Numbered from the stretch's first letter, positions 33,380-44,889 are shown. The stretch is 64,000 bases of DNA from Valencia hispanica (GCA_963556495.2 OY747714.1:51345041-51409040), one strand, 5' to 3'. Notes: generated by a model from the letters alone, not told the origin. Numbers and translations: made by a program.

Positions 33380-33564
33380 GGTGAAACTCAAAAATTAGAA
33401 TATTGTGCAAAAGTTCACTTATTTCAGTAATTCAACTTTAACGGTCAAACTAATATATTATACAGACTCATTACAGGGAAAGTTAGATAATTCAAGCCAT
33501 TAATTGTTATAATGTTGATGATTATGGCTTACAGGTTATGAAAACCCCAAAATAAATACAAATT
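33380..33564 (-). mobile_element. Fragment of the AT-rich DNA transposon seen at 17390-18045
   Basis: Reads GTGAAACTCAAAAATTAGAA (plus) and TGGCTTACAGGTTATGAAAA, the reverse-complement counterparts of phrases at 17890-18045. About 180 bp, no ORF. Confidence 0.5.
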
Positions 33565-33960
33565 CGATTCAGCGTATTTATATAGCGGCGATTCACAAAA
33601 CAAGTCATCTCAAGGCACTTGACAAGAAAGGTCATTGGAATTCAGTCAAACCTACATTCCAATCGATTTAAAAGTTTTCTAATTAAGAAATCCCAGCAGA
33701 TTACATCGAGTCATTGTCTTGAGGTTGTTCCCTGTTGATGCAGACTCCAACCACAGTAGACAGTCGCCTGCGTCATGTTGTTGACTTTCACAGCAATCCC
33801 TCATACTGAGCAAGCATGTAGCGACGGTGGAGAGGAAAAACTCCCCTTTAACAGGAAGAAACCTGCACCAGAACCAGAACCATAAACTTGCTCAGTACGA
33901 GCGGCCATCTGCCAGGACCGTCTGGGGCTTCGAGAAGACAGAGCAGAGACACAGAAAGAA

Positions 33961-35406
33961 TTTGTCAATGTCAATTTTGCTTTTCTCGATGATGTGGCAG
34001 GTGGTTCTCTGTCTCCTTACAGGTGTAACAGCTGGTTATATTTTTTTGTTTAAACTGAACAGCAGATGCTGTTGCTGTCCATGTTGTGTATTTCTGTCCT
34101 CTTTTTCTTCTCCTCTCTACCTTTCTTCTTTTTACTCACTTCTTTCTTTATATTTTTATAGCTATTTTTTTTAAAATAAATAAATAAAAAACACAAGCCA
34201 GATCACTTTGACAGTAATGGGAATTTCTGGGCCATGCCTGGTGCAGCTTTTTTCGTTTTTAAGGACATCAAGAAAAGCTAAAATAATAGAACAACTGGGA
34301 CATCCGTCTTGGGTTGCACATATTTTTTTTCTAAAAAAGCAAGTAACTGACTGCACAGTACAATTTATTCCTTCAGTCTTAACTACTGGTGAGTGCCTGC
34401 CAGGCTATTTCACTAAGGAACAACTGCAAAAACAACTCCAATTTTAAAAGTAAACAAACCCAATAACCTGCTGTGAAAATTGTGTACAAATGAAGAAAAT
34501 ATTATCTGATCCCAGATTTACTAACACCTGCATTCTCCATCCTTGTGTGTTTGCAAATGTGACCTTTCTAGTTAAGTAATTATAACAATGATTCCACCAG
34601 AAAGGTCTCAGAAGTGTACTCTGTGCATTTGTGTGGGTGAGTGTGTTCAAGCTTGCCTGAAGGCTACTACAAGATTTCAGAGAGAACAGATCTCCAAATG
34701 AGGAGCAGGTCAGGTCCTGATTACAGAATGAGTTTCTCACTTCATATTCATCTAATAAATCCAGGTCCTGAATGAGGGACTGGAGTTGAATGGATCAATA
34801 TGAGAACCAACTGAGCACAAAAGTAACCAGACCACTTCCAAATGGATAACCAGGGTCATTAACAACTCTGAGTCATAAGGTCAGATGAGCTGAATTTCAC
34901 AAAGTCTTAGTCCAAACTGCGCTCAGTGCTGGAAAGAAACAGAAGTTACATTCATAAAATCCTAAAAAGTTAGTTGGTTTTATAGTTATTATAGATAATG
35001 GAGGAAAGACTGTCAGCAAATTAAATAAACTCAATCTTTTTCATGATGAAGCTTAATATATGGGTGACTTGTTTGTTAACATGGATCACTTAGATCAGGC
35101 TTACAAATCCAAATAACTTAATGTGCTATTTTTTTAATTCTCGTCGGGTTTAATGTGACATGTAGGAACAGGGATGCTTGCTTATCTATTTGAATTACAT
35201 ATAAACACAAACCATGAATGCAGTCCCTGTGTTTAGTGTAGGGGTGCTGCAATGCCTTACAATAAGGACCCAGGAGGTCAGATGACCAGACAGAATAAAG
35301 TAGATATCGACACAGTTGCATCAATGTTCCAGCAACTGAAAGGCTGCGTAACAAAAAAAACTGTTATGTGCAATAGTTTCATGGAAATAAATAAAAAATT
35401 AAAAAA
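33961..35406 (+). mobile_element. Poly(A)-tailed retrocopy with 15-bp TSD
   Basis: A 1,446-bp insert flanked by perfect 15-bp repeats GAGACACAGAAAGAA (33946-33960 and 35407-35421), each inside the L2-B 3' UTR, which is otherwise continuous. It ends in an A-rich tail (AATAAATAAAAAATTAAAAAA) with AATAAA signals. This is the hallmark of LINE-driven target-primed insertion of an mRNA or non-coding RNA. It has no LINE protein. The only ORFs are short; 34208-34447 is the longest on plus (79 codons) and I do not recognise it. It may be mostly 3' UTR of a host gene, or a new SINE/LINE tail. Confidence 0.75.
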
Positions 35407-35761
35407 GAGACACAGAAAGAAGAAGAACTGACGTAAGAGAACTTTCTATATTAAATAAAGTTAAAAGTTGATAACAGGACACAGTGGATGTTCAGTTACT
35501 GGGAGCATCATCCCAGTCGATGCCCCCCGTCCAACAGGGCATTGCAGCCAAGCAGGATACCAGACCAGGTATATCTTCTATGGAGAGAAAAACACAGAGA
35601 AAACAAAGTTAACAGTCGAAATAACAGAATGTACTGTAATACAACTGGAGAGTAGTAGGAGAGAAAAGTAGCAGAGTATGAAAATTGGTAAGTCTGTCCT
35701 CCAGCAGTCTAAGCCTATAGCAGCATAACTACAGAGATAGCTCAGGATGACCTTAGCCACT

Positions 35762-36394
35762 CTAACTATAAGCTTTATCAAAAAGGAAAGTTTTAAGCCT
35801 GGCCTTAAAAGTAAACAGAGTGTCTGCCTCACGGACTAAAGCTGGGAGCTGGTTCCACAGGAGAGGAGCCTGATAACTAAAAGATCTGCCTCCCATTCTA
35901 CTTTTAGAAATCCTAGGAACTACAAGTAAACCTGCCGTCTGAGAGCAAAGTGCTCTGTTAGGAACATATGGACCAATCAGATCTCTGATGGATGATGGAG
36001 CTTGATTATTATGGGCTTTATATGGAAGAAGAAGGATCTTAAATTCTATTCTGGATTTAACAGGGAGCCAATGAAGGGAAGCTAAAACAGGAGAAATGTG
36101 ATCTCTCTTTTTAATATTCATCAGAACTCTTGCTGCAGCATTTTGGATCAACTGAAGGCTTTTAATGGCATTTTGTGGACTTCCTGATAGTAAAGAATTA
36201 CAGTAGTCCAGCCTTGAGGTAACAAACGCATGGACTAGTTTCTCAGCATCACTCCTGGACAGGATGTTTCTAATTTTAGCAATATTCCTGAGGTGAAAGA
36301 AAGAAATCCTAGAAACCTGTTTAATATGGGATTTAAATGTCAAGTCTTGGTCAAAAATATAGCAGAGTTTATTTACGTTATTACTGGGGGCCAA
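35762..36394 (-). pseudogene. L2-B RT C-terminal ORF
   Basis: A 210-codon open frame covering the L2 post-RT region: LCYIFDQDLTFKSHIKQVSR, HAFVTSRLDYCNSLLSG, LQLIQNAAARVLMNIKKRDH, SPVLASLHWLPVKSRIEFK, GGRSFSYQAPLLWNQLPA. It ends at the usual L2 terminus (FLFDKAYS). The catalytic YADD box is upstream in broken frames near 36580. No disabling change within this stretch. Confidence 0.8.
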
Positions 36395-36690
36395 TGTAAT
36401 GCCATCCAGATGAAGTGATTGACTAATCAGTTTCTTTTTTAGAGCTTCTGTTCCAAAGACAGCAACTTCTGTCTTGTCAGAATTTAAAAGAAGAAAGTTT
36501 AGTCATCCGTGTTTTTATGTCTTCCAGACATGCCTGTAATCTACCTAACTGACTGGGTTCATCAGGATTTATGGATAAATATAGTTGTGTATCATCTGCA
36601 TAGCTGTGGAAATTTATCCCATGCTATCTAATGACTTTAGTACATAGCACAGTGCTGGTTCTGTTGGACCTCAGTGTTGATCATCATATA

Positions 36691-38876
36691 CCATCAGATG
36701 TAATATTTTATCTTCTCAGTGTAACATGGTTTTAGACAAATCTGAATGTGTGTCTCTACCAGAGGAAACGCTGGACAGTTTTGTCCTGGTAGAAGCTGGG
36801 ACTCTTGATAAAGTTTTCTCCTCAGTGAGGCCCACCACATGTGTTTTGGACCCGATTCCCACTTCATTTTTTAAGCCATTTTATGAATCTTTTAGGGATG
36901 AGATTTTAACTGTGATTAATTGCTCCCTTCAGACGGGGGTCTTTCCTGTCGCCTTTAAAGGGGCGGAAGTGAGGCCCCTGCTGAAGAAGAGCAATTTAGA
37001 TTTTAATGATTTTAATAATTTTAGACCAGTATCTAACTTACCATTTTTAAGCAAGGTTTTAGAAAAGCTTGTTTTGATTCAACTTAATGATTTTATTAAT
37101 GAGCACAATGTCCTGGAGAAATTTCAGTCTGGTTTTAGGGTGAACCACAGCACAGAGACGCCCTTCTGAAGATTTTAAATGATTTTAGAATAAATTATGA
37201 CGCTCAGAAGGTGACAGTGTTGGTTCTACTGGATCTAAGCGCTGCCTTCGATACTGTAGACCACACTATTCTTTTAATCCGTTTAAAACAGATCGGCCTC
37301 TCTGGTGATGTTCACTAATGGTTCACATCCTATCTCACAGACAGGACTTTTAAGGTAAGTTTAGATACCTGCTCTTCTAGGGTCCACAGGATTACATGTG
37401 GTGTGCCCCAGGGTTCAATTTTAGGCCCAGTGCTTTTTAACCTTTATATGCTCCCTCTTGGCAGCGTCATCAGGAGACATGGAGTTAACTTTCACAGTTA
37501 TGCTGATGATACACAGCTGTACATCTCCATGCCTCCTGATGACACACGGCCAATGGATGCACTTTTTAACTGCATTTTAGACATTAAATCCTGGATGGCA
37601 GAAAACTTTCTCCAGCTCAACCAGGACAAAACTGAAGTTTTAGTCATCGGTCCTGAGGCTCAGAGAGAGAAACTTTTACCAAAACTACAATCACTGTCTT
37701 TTAATCTCTCTTTACAAGTGAAGAACCTGGGCGTGATTTTTGACTCTGAGCTGACTTTTATTCCTCACATAAAAAATATCACTAAAATAGGTTTTTATCA
37801 ACTAAAGAACATCGCCAGAGTCCGCCCCATTCTGTCTCGGGCCAATACGGAGACACTGATGCATGCTTTTATCTCCAGTAGAATTGATTACTGTAATGCC
37901 CTGCTTTCTGGTCTTCCCAAAAAGAGTATATCAGGTTTACAACTACTACAAAATCCAGCAGCACATGTCCTGATGAAGACCAGGAGGCGGGAGCACATTA
38001 CACCGGTCTTAAAATCATTGCATTGGCTCCCTGTAGGTTTTAGGATTGATTTTAAGTGTCTTTTAACGGTTTTTAAGTGTCTTAATGGTCTTGGGCCTTC
38101 TTATCTCTCTGAACTGCTTTTAGCATATTAACCTTCGCGGTCTCTGCGCTCCTCTGGCAGCCGTCTCCTTGTCACCCCAAAAGTCAGGACACACAAGCAT
38201 GGCGAGGCGTCTTTCCAGTTTTATGGCCCTCACCTCTGGAACAGGCTGCCAGAGAACGTTCATGTTTTTAAGTTCGGGCTCAAGACTCAACTTTTTAGCT
38301 TAGCTTTTAACTGATTATTATTTATCACTGTTTGTATAATTGCTTTCGATGTTTTATATGATTATATTTTTATCAGTTTTACTTTTCAATCTCAGCACAT
38401 TAATTTACCGTTTCTTTTTATACTTTAATTTATCTTAATCCCCGTTCCAGTGTTTCCTCTGTGGGAGCCCTCTGCCCCGGGAGCGGTGGTCGGCTGTAGC
38501 TGCCTGGGTGCTCTCCGGCTGGAGCTTGGGTGGAGGTGGGGGTCTTGGCCTTGCCTCCACTGGGTGCCCTGTGTCAGTGCCTCAGCTGCTGCTGTTAATC
38601 TACTGCTGCCGGGGCAGATGGCTCCTCTGATGGCGTTTCCTTGCATGGTTCATCTACACTCGGCCCAATGTCCTTTTTTACCTTTTCTTTTAACTGTGTG
38701 TGTGCATGGGAGATGGGTTGGGGGGAGGGGGGTATAACTGTGACCATGCTTTTAAATCTGTGGGGGAGGGAAGGGAAGGTGGTTTTATGTGGGGTCATTT
38801 TAATTTGTAAAGCACTTTGTGATGCAACTTCTTGTATGAAAAGCGCTTCATAAATAAAGTTTGATTTGATTTGATA
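36691..38876 (+). mobile_element. L2-A LINE (5'-truncated), most complete 3' half here
   Basis: Begins inside pol and runs to the GTTTGATTTGATTTGATA 3' end. It carries the complete RT C-terminal region and the GC-rich 3' UTR (38430-38800) missing from the copy at 1-2246. It sits inside an L2-C copy; only a short ATAC overlap is seen at the junctions. Confidence 0.85.
36726..38131 (+). pseudogene. L2-A pol (RT), two frames
   Basis: First frame 36726-37169: LDPIPTSFFKPFYESFRDEI, FRPVSNLPFLSKVLEKLVLI, KFQSGFRVNHSTET. Frameshift near 37168 and a stop near 37316. Second frame 37403-38131: [33 protein letters not shown] (catalytic box), [46 protein letters not shown]. It stops early at 38129 relative to the inverted copy, which continues into [15 protein letters not shown]. 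The endonuclease is absent. Confidence 0.82.
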
Positions 38877-39540
38877 CTATTAGAACGACTGGAGAGCTGG
38901 GTCGGACTCTCTGGTACAGGACTTGGCTGGTTCGAGTCTTACCTAAAGAACAGAGAATTCTTTGTTTCAATAGGAAACTTTCCATCAGAACGAACATAAA
39001 ACACATGTGGGGTGTCCCAGGGCTCCATCCTGGGGTCCCTCTTATTTAATATCTACATGCTCCCACTAGGCAAGATTATAACAACCAATAAGATTAGCTA
39101 CCATAACTATGCAGATGATACTCAGCTCTACATTACAATGTCATCAGGTGACTCTGAACCCATTCAAACCCTAAATCAATGCATTGACCAAATCAATGGA
39201 TGGATGTGCCATAACTTCCTCCAGCTGAACAGAAACAAAACAGAAGTAATTACTTTAGACCTAAAGAGGAACGATCAACAATCGGCACACAGCTTCAGCT
39301 AATCCAGCTAGAAACTACTGATCAGGCCTGAAATCTAGGTGTAGTAATGGACTCAGACCTGAACCTCCAGGGTCACATAAAGGTCAATAACAAGGTCAGC
39401 CTTCTATCACCTGAAGAACATTTCTAGGATTAAAGGACTGATGTTGCAACAGGACCTAGAAAAACTCATCCATGCGTTTATCTTTAGTCTGATTGATTAC
39501 TGCAACAGCGTCTTCACAGGTCTCCCTAAAAAGTTAAAAA

Positions 39541-40918
39541 GCTAGAGTTTAATTTCAAAACCAACTTCATTAAAAGTTACTCAAGTTGATACATATCAAA
39601 GTTTGAAAAATAACCTGTGTGGAACATCTAATGTGGTGCGTTTCTGCTGGAATGGGAACACGGTGTGCATTCTGGTGATTATGCTGATATATGCAAAAAT
39701 ATACACAATTATTGGGGTTCTTTCGGAGGCTATAGTCAAACAAATAGGAAGCTGATCTAATGAAAGTGAAACAGAGATGAAGTCAGCAGTCCACTCAGAA
39801 AGTACTGCAGGGAGCACCGAGCCTCAACCTTCTACATCATCATAAGAAAAAAGTGAAATAGATCACTGTGAAGCTTTTTCAAGGGACGAGAAACTCTCTC
39901 TTTAATTACAACAACTGTGTCAGATGTAGATGTATTCTACCAGACTGTGTCCCATTCAGACCAACACCAGAGTTTAACCACCAGTTCATAACGTTTGGCC
40001 GTTACTCAGTGATGAAACTGTGATGCTGATGGTAGAAAAGGTGGAGAATGTGAGCCGTAGTTGGAAACCAGGAGCAGAGAACATGTTCTTTAAACACTGG
40101 GACCTTAAAACATTCAAACTCATCTGTGTTTAGATAAAAGGTGTTAAAAACATGATTTTTTTAACTTAATCTGCTTAAAAAAAATCATCTTTCCAGGACA
40201 TACATTAATCAGAAACATGTAAATATAAATATATTTAAAAGTTGCCTCATTGATCTTATTTCAATCGGTTTTCTCATGGATACGAGGATGTTTGGAGCGA
40301 TGAGCGTTAACGCTTGCAGAGGCTCCGCCCATCATGGACTAAAACATCACAACCAGATCAGAAGGAATATTTAAACTAAGTTGTTTTTAATACTGCATAT
40401 TGGTAGCAGGTCTATATTCTGACCCAGAGGTCAGTTGGTTCTGGTTCTGTGTAGCTCCACAGACTCTCTGCTGTGCCGCTCATCACATCTCTATAGATAA
40501 ACAGAAAACTCTCCGCTGCATGTTTTATGCTTTATGTTGACTTTACAGATTAGTCTTAGATATTTGACTTCTGTCCCCGTTATAATCCCATTATCCCTCA
40601 CTGCTGCTGCATGGGGTTTACCGGGGCAGGGCCCCAGGAACACAGCTCTGGGGACGCCCCTGCTACAAGATAATAATTCATACATCCAACTTCAGCTGGT
40701 TTTATTTTTTCTCCTTAGTCCCTGAAAATGTGACTCATCTTTGTTTGAATCTTTTAAACCACGTTTATTCCTTATTATCCCATGTCTTTATATGTCCTTA
40801 ATATTTTATTATTAACAACGGACTTCCAACTGGACGAGCCAAGAACACAAGGACGTCCTCGGGTCCAGAAAAAGGTCAGATACTAGAGCCAGATGTTCAG
40901 TCTGCTTATGCTTTAATT
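39541..40918. other. Unassigned 1.4-kb region
   Basis: No ORF above about 75 codons looks real. GC boxes or repeats are not convincing, though 40600-40680 (GGGGCAGGGCCCCAGGAACA) resembles a conserved dispersed repeat. No splice-supported exon recognised. Confidence 0.3.
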
Positions 40919-41865
40919 CCGGTGTTGCGTCAATCTGTGTTTCCCCGTCAGGATGTGTGCCCCCTACAGCTCCGCGCCGTGCACGCGGCAAAAAACGCGC
41001 GTACTCAATGCAAGCTCGCCCCCGAACTGTACACGCCGCGCTCTGCTCGTACACAGGGGAGCGACGGCAACGTCGAAAGCTCAAACTTCATGTTTTGGCG
41101 AAGCCAAACCCTCCGCTGCTGTCCTCGATCGATCGATAGATCGATCGATCGATAGATAGATCGGCTTCCACATTTTAAAAGTTTTTCTCTCCTTTCAATA
41201 ATTTCTCAATTCTGTGAAAAATAAAGTACAACTACAAACAGAGGTCTCCCAGGGTCTACACAGCCCGTCACATCCACTTCTCTCTGTAATATACAAGGGA
41301 AACATCCTGATGGTCCCATAAACCCTGTCACATATTGTTCCCCCTTCAATATACAGGGGGAACGTTATATGACAAGTTTATAGAGCCGTCATATAACGTT
41401 TCCCCTGTATATTGAAGGGGGAACAATATGTGACAGGGTTTATGGGACCATCAGGATGTGTTTCCCTTGTATATTACAGAGATAAGTGGATGTGACGGGC
41501 TGTGTAGACCCTGGGAGGCCTCTGTTTGTAGTTCACGGAGCTGTACGTTATTTTTCACAGAATTGAGAAATTATTGAACGGATAGAAAAACTTTTTTAAA
41601 ATGTAAAAACCTTCCTATCTATCTATCTATCTATCTATTGACAGAACACTATAATTGAGGACAGCAGCGGAGAGTTTGGCTTCGCCAAAACATGAAGTTT
41701 GAGCTTTCGACGTTGCCGTCGCTCCCCTGTGTACGAGCAGAGCGCGGCGTGTACAGTTCGGGGGCGAGCTTGCATTGAGTTCGCAAGTTTTTTGCCGCGT
41801 GCACGGCGCGGAGCTGTAGGGGGCACACATCCTGACGGGGAAACAGAGATTGACGTAACACCGGC
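40919..41865. mobile_element. Giant palindromic (foldback) element, ~455-bp and ~478-bp arms
   Basis: The left arm starts CCGGTGTTGCGTCAATCTG and the right arm ends CAGATTGACG(T)...ACACCGG (its reverse complement, CCGGTGTTACGTCAATCT). The arms match through GC-rich outer blocks, a GATC/GATA tetranucleotide tract, and inner blocks such as GTCACATATTGTTCCCCC and ATATAACGTT. A 14-nt centre (41374-41387) separates them. There is no transposase. No target-site duplication is visible. Both arms carry mirror ORFs of 60-80 codons that are compositional, not genes. Confidence 0.75.
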
Positions 41866-41897
41866 ATCTACGAGGGCAGCTAAGCAGGGTCCTTCGG

Positions 41898-43061
41898 GGT
41901 AATAGGAGTCAAGGTGGTCTGGAAGTGTTAGACTTCAACACCATACATAATACATTTAAAATTAAATGGCTTTTAGAATTCTTGAGAAACCCTGATAGCA
42001 TTTGAAATGCTTTTCCGACGTATTTATTCAAAGGCTTTGGTGGCACACAATTTCTACTTAAATGTAATTTTTCTATTGTCAAAATTCCCTTAAAGTTGTC
42101 AGAATTTCATAAACAGGCCCTCACATCATGGTTATTGATTTATAAACATAACTTTAGCCCACACAGATATTTTATTTGGAATAATAAGGACATTCTTTAC
42201 AAAAAGAAATCACTTTTTTTTCGTACATGGTTTGATAGAGGTATCTTGTTAGCAGGTCAATTATTAAACAAAGATGGTTTATTGATGACATATACAGAAT
42301 TTCTACAAACATTTAATTTCCCTGTGACACCTAAAGAGTACGCTATTGTGTTTGATGCAATACCGTCAGGCACACTTCATATTTTAAAATCTATATCATT
42401 CACTGGTAATATCGCTGTACTTGATCAGATTTTTATTGGTGAAACAGAGATCACTAAAAAAGGATGTACAAATAAATATATAAGAAAGCAGATCTCCTAT
42501 TCGGTTTTACCTGCTGCAAAATTATTTTGGTGCTCAACGGTTAATGACTTAAATTGGGAGAAGGCAAACACAACTATTCACAAATACTTTGTAAATAATA
42601 AAATTAAAGTAGTGTCATTTAAAATTTTGCATCAAATCTATCCTGTTAAAGATACTCTTAAACGATTTAAAATAAATATAGACGAGGTTTGTGTTTTTTG
42701 TCAATCAAGTAAAGAAACAATTTTTCATTTATTTTATCACTGTTTTTATGCAAAAAGGTTTTGGGCTGATCTTGAGGAATGTCTCACTGCTAAATTAAAG
42801 ATTAATATTAAAATCAACACATATGATGTGATGTTGTATTATGAAAAAAAGGATCTGTCTGAAAACTTCATTTTTGCTGTTCAACTCTTTCTGTTTTTGG
42901 GAAAATTTCATATCCATAAATGTAAATGGTCTGGTTCTAAACCCTGCTTTCATCTTTTTTCTTTGGATATTAAATTATACTGCAAGACTATTGAGAATAA
43001 AAATCTCCCATTAGCTATAAAAACCTGCAAAATTTTAAAGAAACTGCATTTTTTGTTTTAG
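41898..43061 (+). pseudogene. L1-Tx1 ORF2 C-terminus, one internal TGA
   Basis: One frame from GGLEVLDFNTIHNTFKIKWL to the natural C-terminus (TCKILKKLHFLF), interrupted only by TGA at 42003-42005. It shows GTLHILKS, KVVSFKILHQIYPVKDTL and the Cys/His cluster VCVFCQSSKETIFHLFYHCFYAKRFW. RT and endonuclease are lost by 5' truncation, so it cannot act. Its open state suggests a fairly young insertion. Confidence 0.85.
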
Positions 43062-43231
43062 TTTGATACACACCTTTTAATTTTTAGTTTTTGATTTAAT
43101 TGTATACTTTGTAACCTCTGGACTGTCCAAGTTCGATGTTAGCATGCATGTTGGGTTGTACTTGTAGTGTTTTTGTACCTTTTGTTATGTTCTGAATAAA
43201 AAAAAAAAAAATAAAAAAATGGGGGAAAAAA
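41898..43231 (+). mobile_element. 5'-truncated L1-Tx1-type LINE with 15-bp TSD
   Basis: Flanked by AGCAGGGTCCTTCGG at 41883-41897 and 43232-43246. Ends in an A-rich tail after TGAATAAAA. It encodes the last ~390 residues of an L1-Tx1 ORF2 of a different subfamily from the one at 9918. Confidence 0.92.
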
Positions 43232-43246
43232 AGCAGGGTCCTTCGG

Positions 43247-43577
43247 TTTAGCAACACGTGGGGTAGCTAGCAGCTAGCACCGATGCTAACTGGAGCTATG
43301 ATGGAAACACAGCTGAACCGAAGCGAAACGAACCACCACAGACCGTCAGTCTGTCGGAACCGGGTCTTAAAGAACCTTTAGGACTTACTGGATGGAGCTT
43401 CCAGCCGGAGTTCTGGAGCGGATCCAGTCGGAACCGGGACGCCTGCTGTTCTGGCTCCTTGTTGGGTCTGGTTAGTGCTGGACCGAACCGATCCGAATAT
43501 CAGAAGATATACAAACCGCCACACAGCAGATCCGACAGAGTGCTGCAGGTTGGCAGGAGGAGGAAGAAGAAGAAGGA
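43247..43577 (-). promoter_or_regulatory. Possible untranslated first exon and promoter of the zinc-finger gene
   Basis: CpG-containing, non-repeat-looking sequence. On the minus strand an exon-like stretch ends at 43389 with CTCCATCCA followed by GTAAGTCC, a near-perfect splice donor. The zinc-finger N-terminal exon at 33170 begins with an acceptor on the same strand, so this could be its 5' exon, about 10 kb upstream. No TATA box. Purely inference from position, strand and donor quality. Confidence 0.3.
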
Positions 43578-43640
43578 CTTCTTCTGGTGTTTATTGGCGG
43601 AAAACAATGAATCGGCGCATTACCGCCACCACCTGGTGTG
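43578..43640 (-). mobile_element. Short Nimb-type LINE 3' end
   Basis: Shares CTTCTTCT ... GCATTACCGCCACC with the 3' UTR of the Nimb-like LINE at 3826-3890. About 60 bp only. Confidence 0.4.
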
Positions 43641-44262
43641 GAGGGAGATTACAAATGATGCGAGAACGCAAGAGTACCGTGCTGTACGCGCATTATTCCT
43701 GAAAGAAAACGTCAGTATTCCCAATGGCGTGTCATACTGGAATAATAAATTCATCAATCTGAAGTGGAAAAACATATGGTCCCTCTCGTATAAATATTTT
43801 ATCACAAATAAAACCAAAGAAGTATCCCTCAAACTCATCCACCGTGTCTATCCCTCCAATCTAAAGATATAAGAGAGACGTCTGCGAACTCTGCTCCTTC
43901 TGCAAACAGGCTTCAGAGCATCTTCACCATCTCTTCTGGTCATCTTCTTACCTGCAGATTATTTGGAAAAAACGTAAACACTTTTATCCATCAACACATT
44001 GACAAAAACTTTATTTTGGACTATCAAGATGTATTGTTTGGTTTTGTTACGATTCCGTCTTCACAATTAGACCAATATTATATAATTAACTTAATATTAT
44101 TCTTAGCCAAAGCTCATATCCATAACCGCAAATTCACTAAGCAAACACCTTGTATTCACTGTCTCAGAAACGAAATCAAACAATACATTAATTTGATTAG
44201 TCAATCTATAAATAAGAAAGCCATAAAGACTCTAGCACTATTTTCCACCTTTATGTTATAGG
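43641..44262 (+). pseudogene. L1-Tx1 ORF2 C-terminal fragment, diverged
   Basis: Reads GVSYWNNKFINLKWKNIWS then NKTKEVSLKLIHRVYP and, after a stop and frameshifts near 43870-43990, IPSSQLDQYYIINLILFLAKAHIHNRKFTKQTPC, ending TLALFSTFML. The order and motifs (VSLKLIHRVYP; AKAHIHNRKF) parallel KVVSFKILHQIYP and GKFHIHKCKW in the element at 41898-43061, so it is a related L1-Tx1 tail. No poly(A) tail or duplication is seen. Confidence 0.7.
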
Positions 44263-44889
44263 ATTGATCTTGAACTTGGGTGAAATGGGTGATATTAGGG
44301 GGTAATAATCACTCTCAATAATTCTCCCTACACTGCCGTATTCTCACAGTAGTTAATTCAAGACTTTAAGTGACAGCTTATTGTTATTATCAACCAAGTG
44401 TTCTTCTTGCTTCTCATTTTTGAGTGTATATATGACAAACCTCAAAGGAGTGAAACCCAGTATAACACTGGTTAAAATATGACCTTAGACTAACGGAAAC
44501 ACCAGTATCATTAAAAATTACATGTAAAGGCATATGATCTCAAAAAGATATTTTTCATAGGGTGCATCTGAAAGAAAGAAAAATAAATTGTACACACAAA
44601 CATTATGTAAGAGTAAAATATGCATGTGTGTATGTCCGTGTGTGCGCATGCCTTTGTGTGTGTGGGTTATACGGCATTTCACCAAATCCATTAGCATTCT
44701 TTCTAGCAGAACGCTAGCTCGGAAAAGAAAAACAACCTCCACAGACATGTTACTCTAGTTCTTCGACGCATCGCATTTTTAAATGGCACAAAATACATCC
44801 TACATATAACTACACACTTGTGGGATTATAATTAAAGACTATTTTTCTTACCGTTCTCTCCCTCCCTCACAAGAACTGACCAGTATGGA
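44263..44889. other. Spacer with low-complexity tract
   Basis: A CA/TG-rich patch at about 44590-44680 and otherwise unassigned AT-rich sequence. Confidence 0.3.

Larger units (their letters stand above)
33565..36640 (-). mobile_element. L2-B LINE 3' half, interrupted by a retrocopy
   Basis: Minus strand encodes the RT end (36640-35762) followed by a long 3' UTR (35760-35407 and 33960-33565) with GTCGATGCCCCCCGTCCAAC, CGGCCATCTGCCAGGACCG and AAACTCCCCTTTAACAGGAA. The 3' UTR is interrupted at GAGACACAGAAAGAA by 33961-35406. 5' truncation lies at about 36640 within RT. Confidence 0.85.
36641..39540 (+). mobile_element. L2-C LINE fragment split by an L2-A insertion
   Basis: 36641-36690 (CACAGTGCTGGTTCTGTTGG...) and 38877-39540 (GAACGACTGGAGAGCTGGGT...) are consecutive in the L2-C copy at 57180-57240. 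Between them sits L2-A. The right part encodes [32 protein letters not shown] and [11 protein letters not shown], then DLNLQGHIK in another frame. It is truncated near 39540. Confidence 0.82.

Noticed and set aside
34171..34740. Short ORFs inside the retrocopy as a protein-coding gene
   Set aside because: All are under 100 codons, on both strands, and unlike any protein I know. The insert is better explained as a non-coding or UTR-derived retrocopy.
40922..41159. Overlapping 60-77-codon ORFs in each arm of the palindrome
   Set aside because: Three frames are open at once and mirror each other between arms. This is a composition effect, not coding.
44590..44680. CA/TG-rich tract as Z-DNA regulatory element
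   Set aside because: Too short and imperfect to claim more than low complexity.
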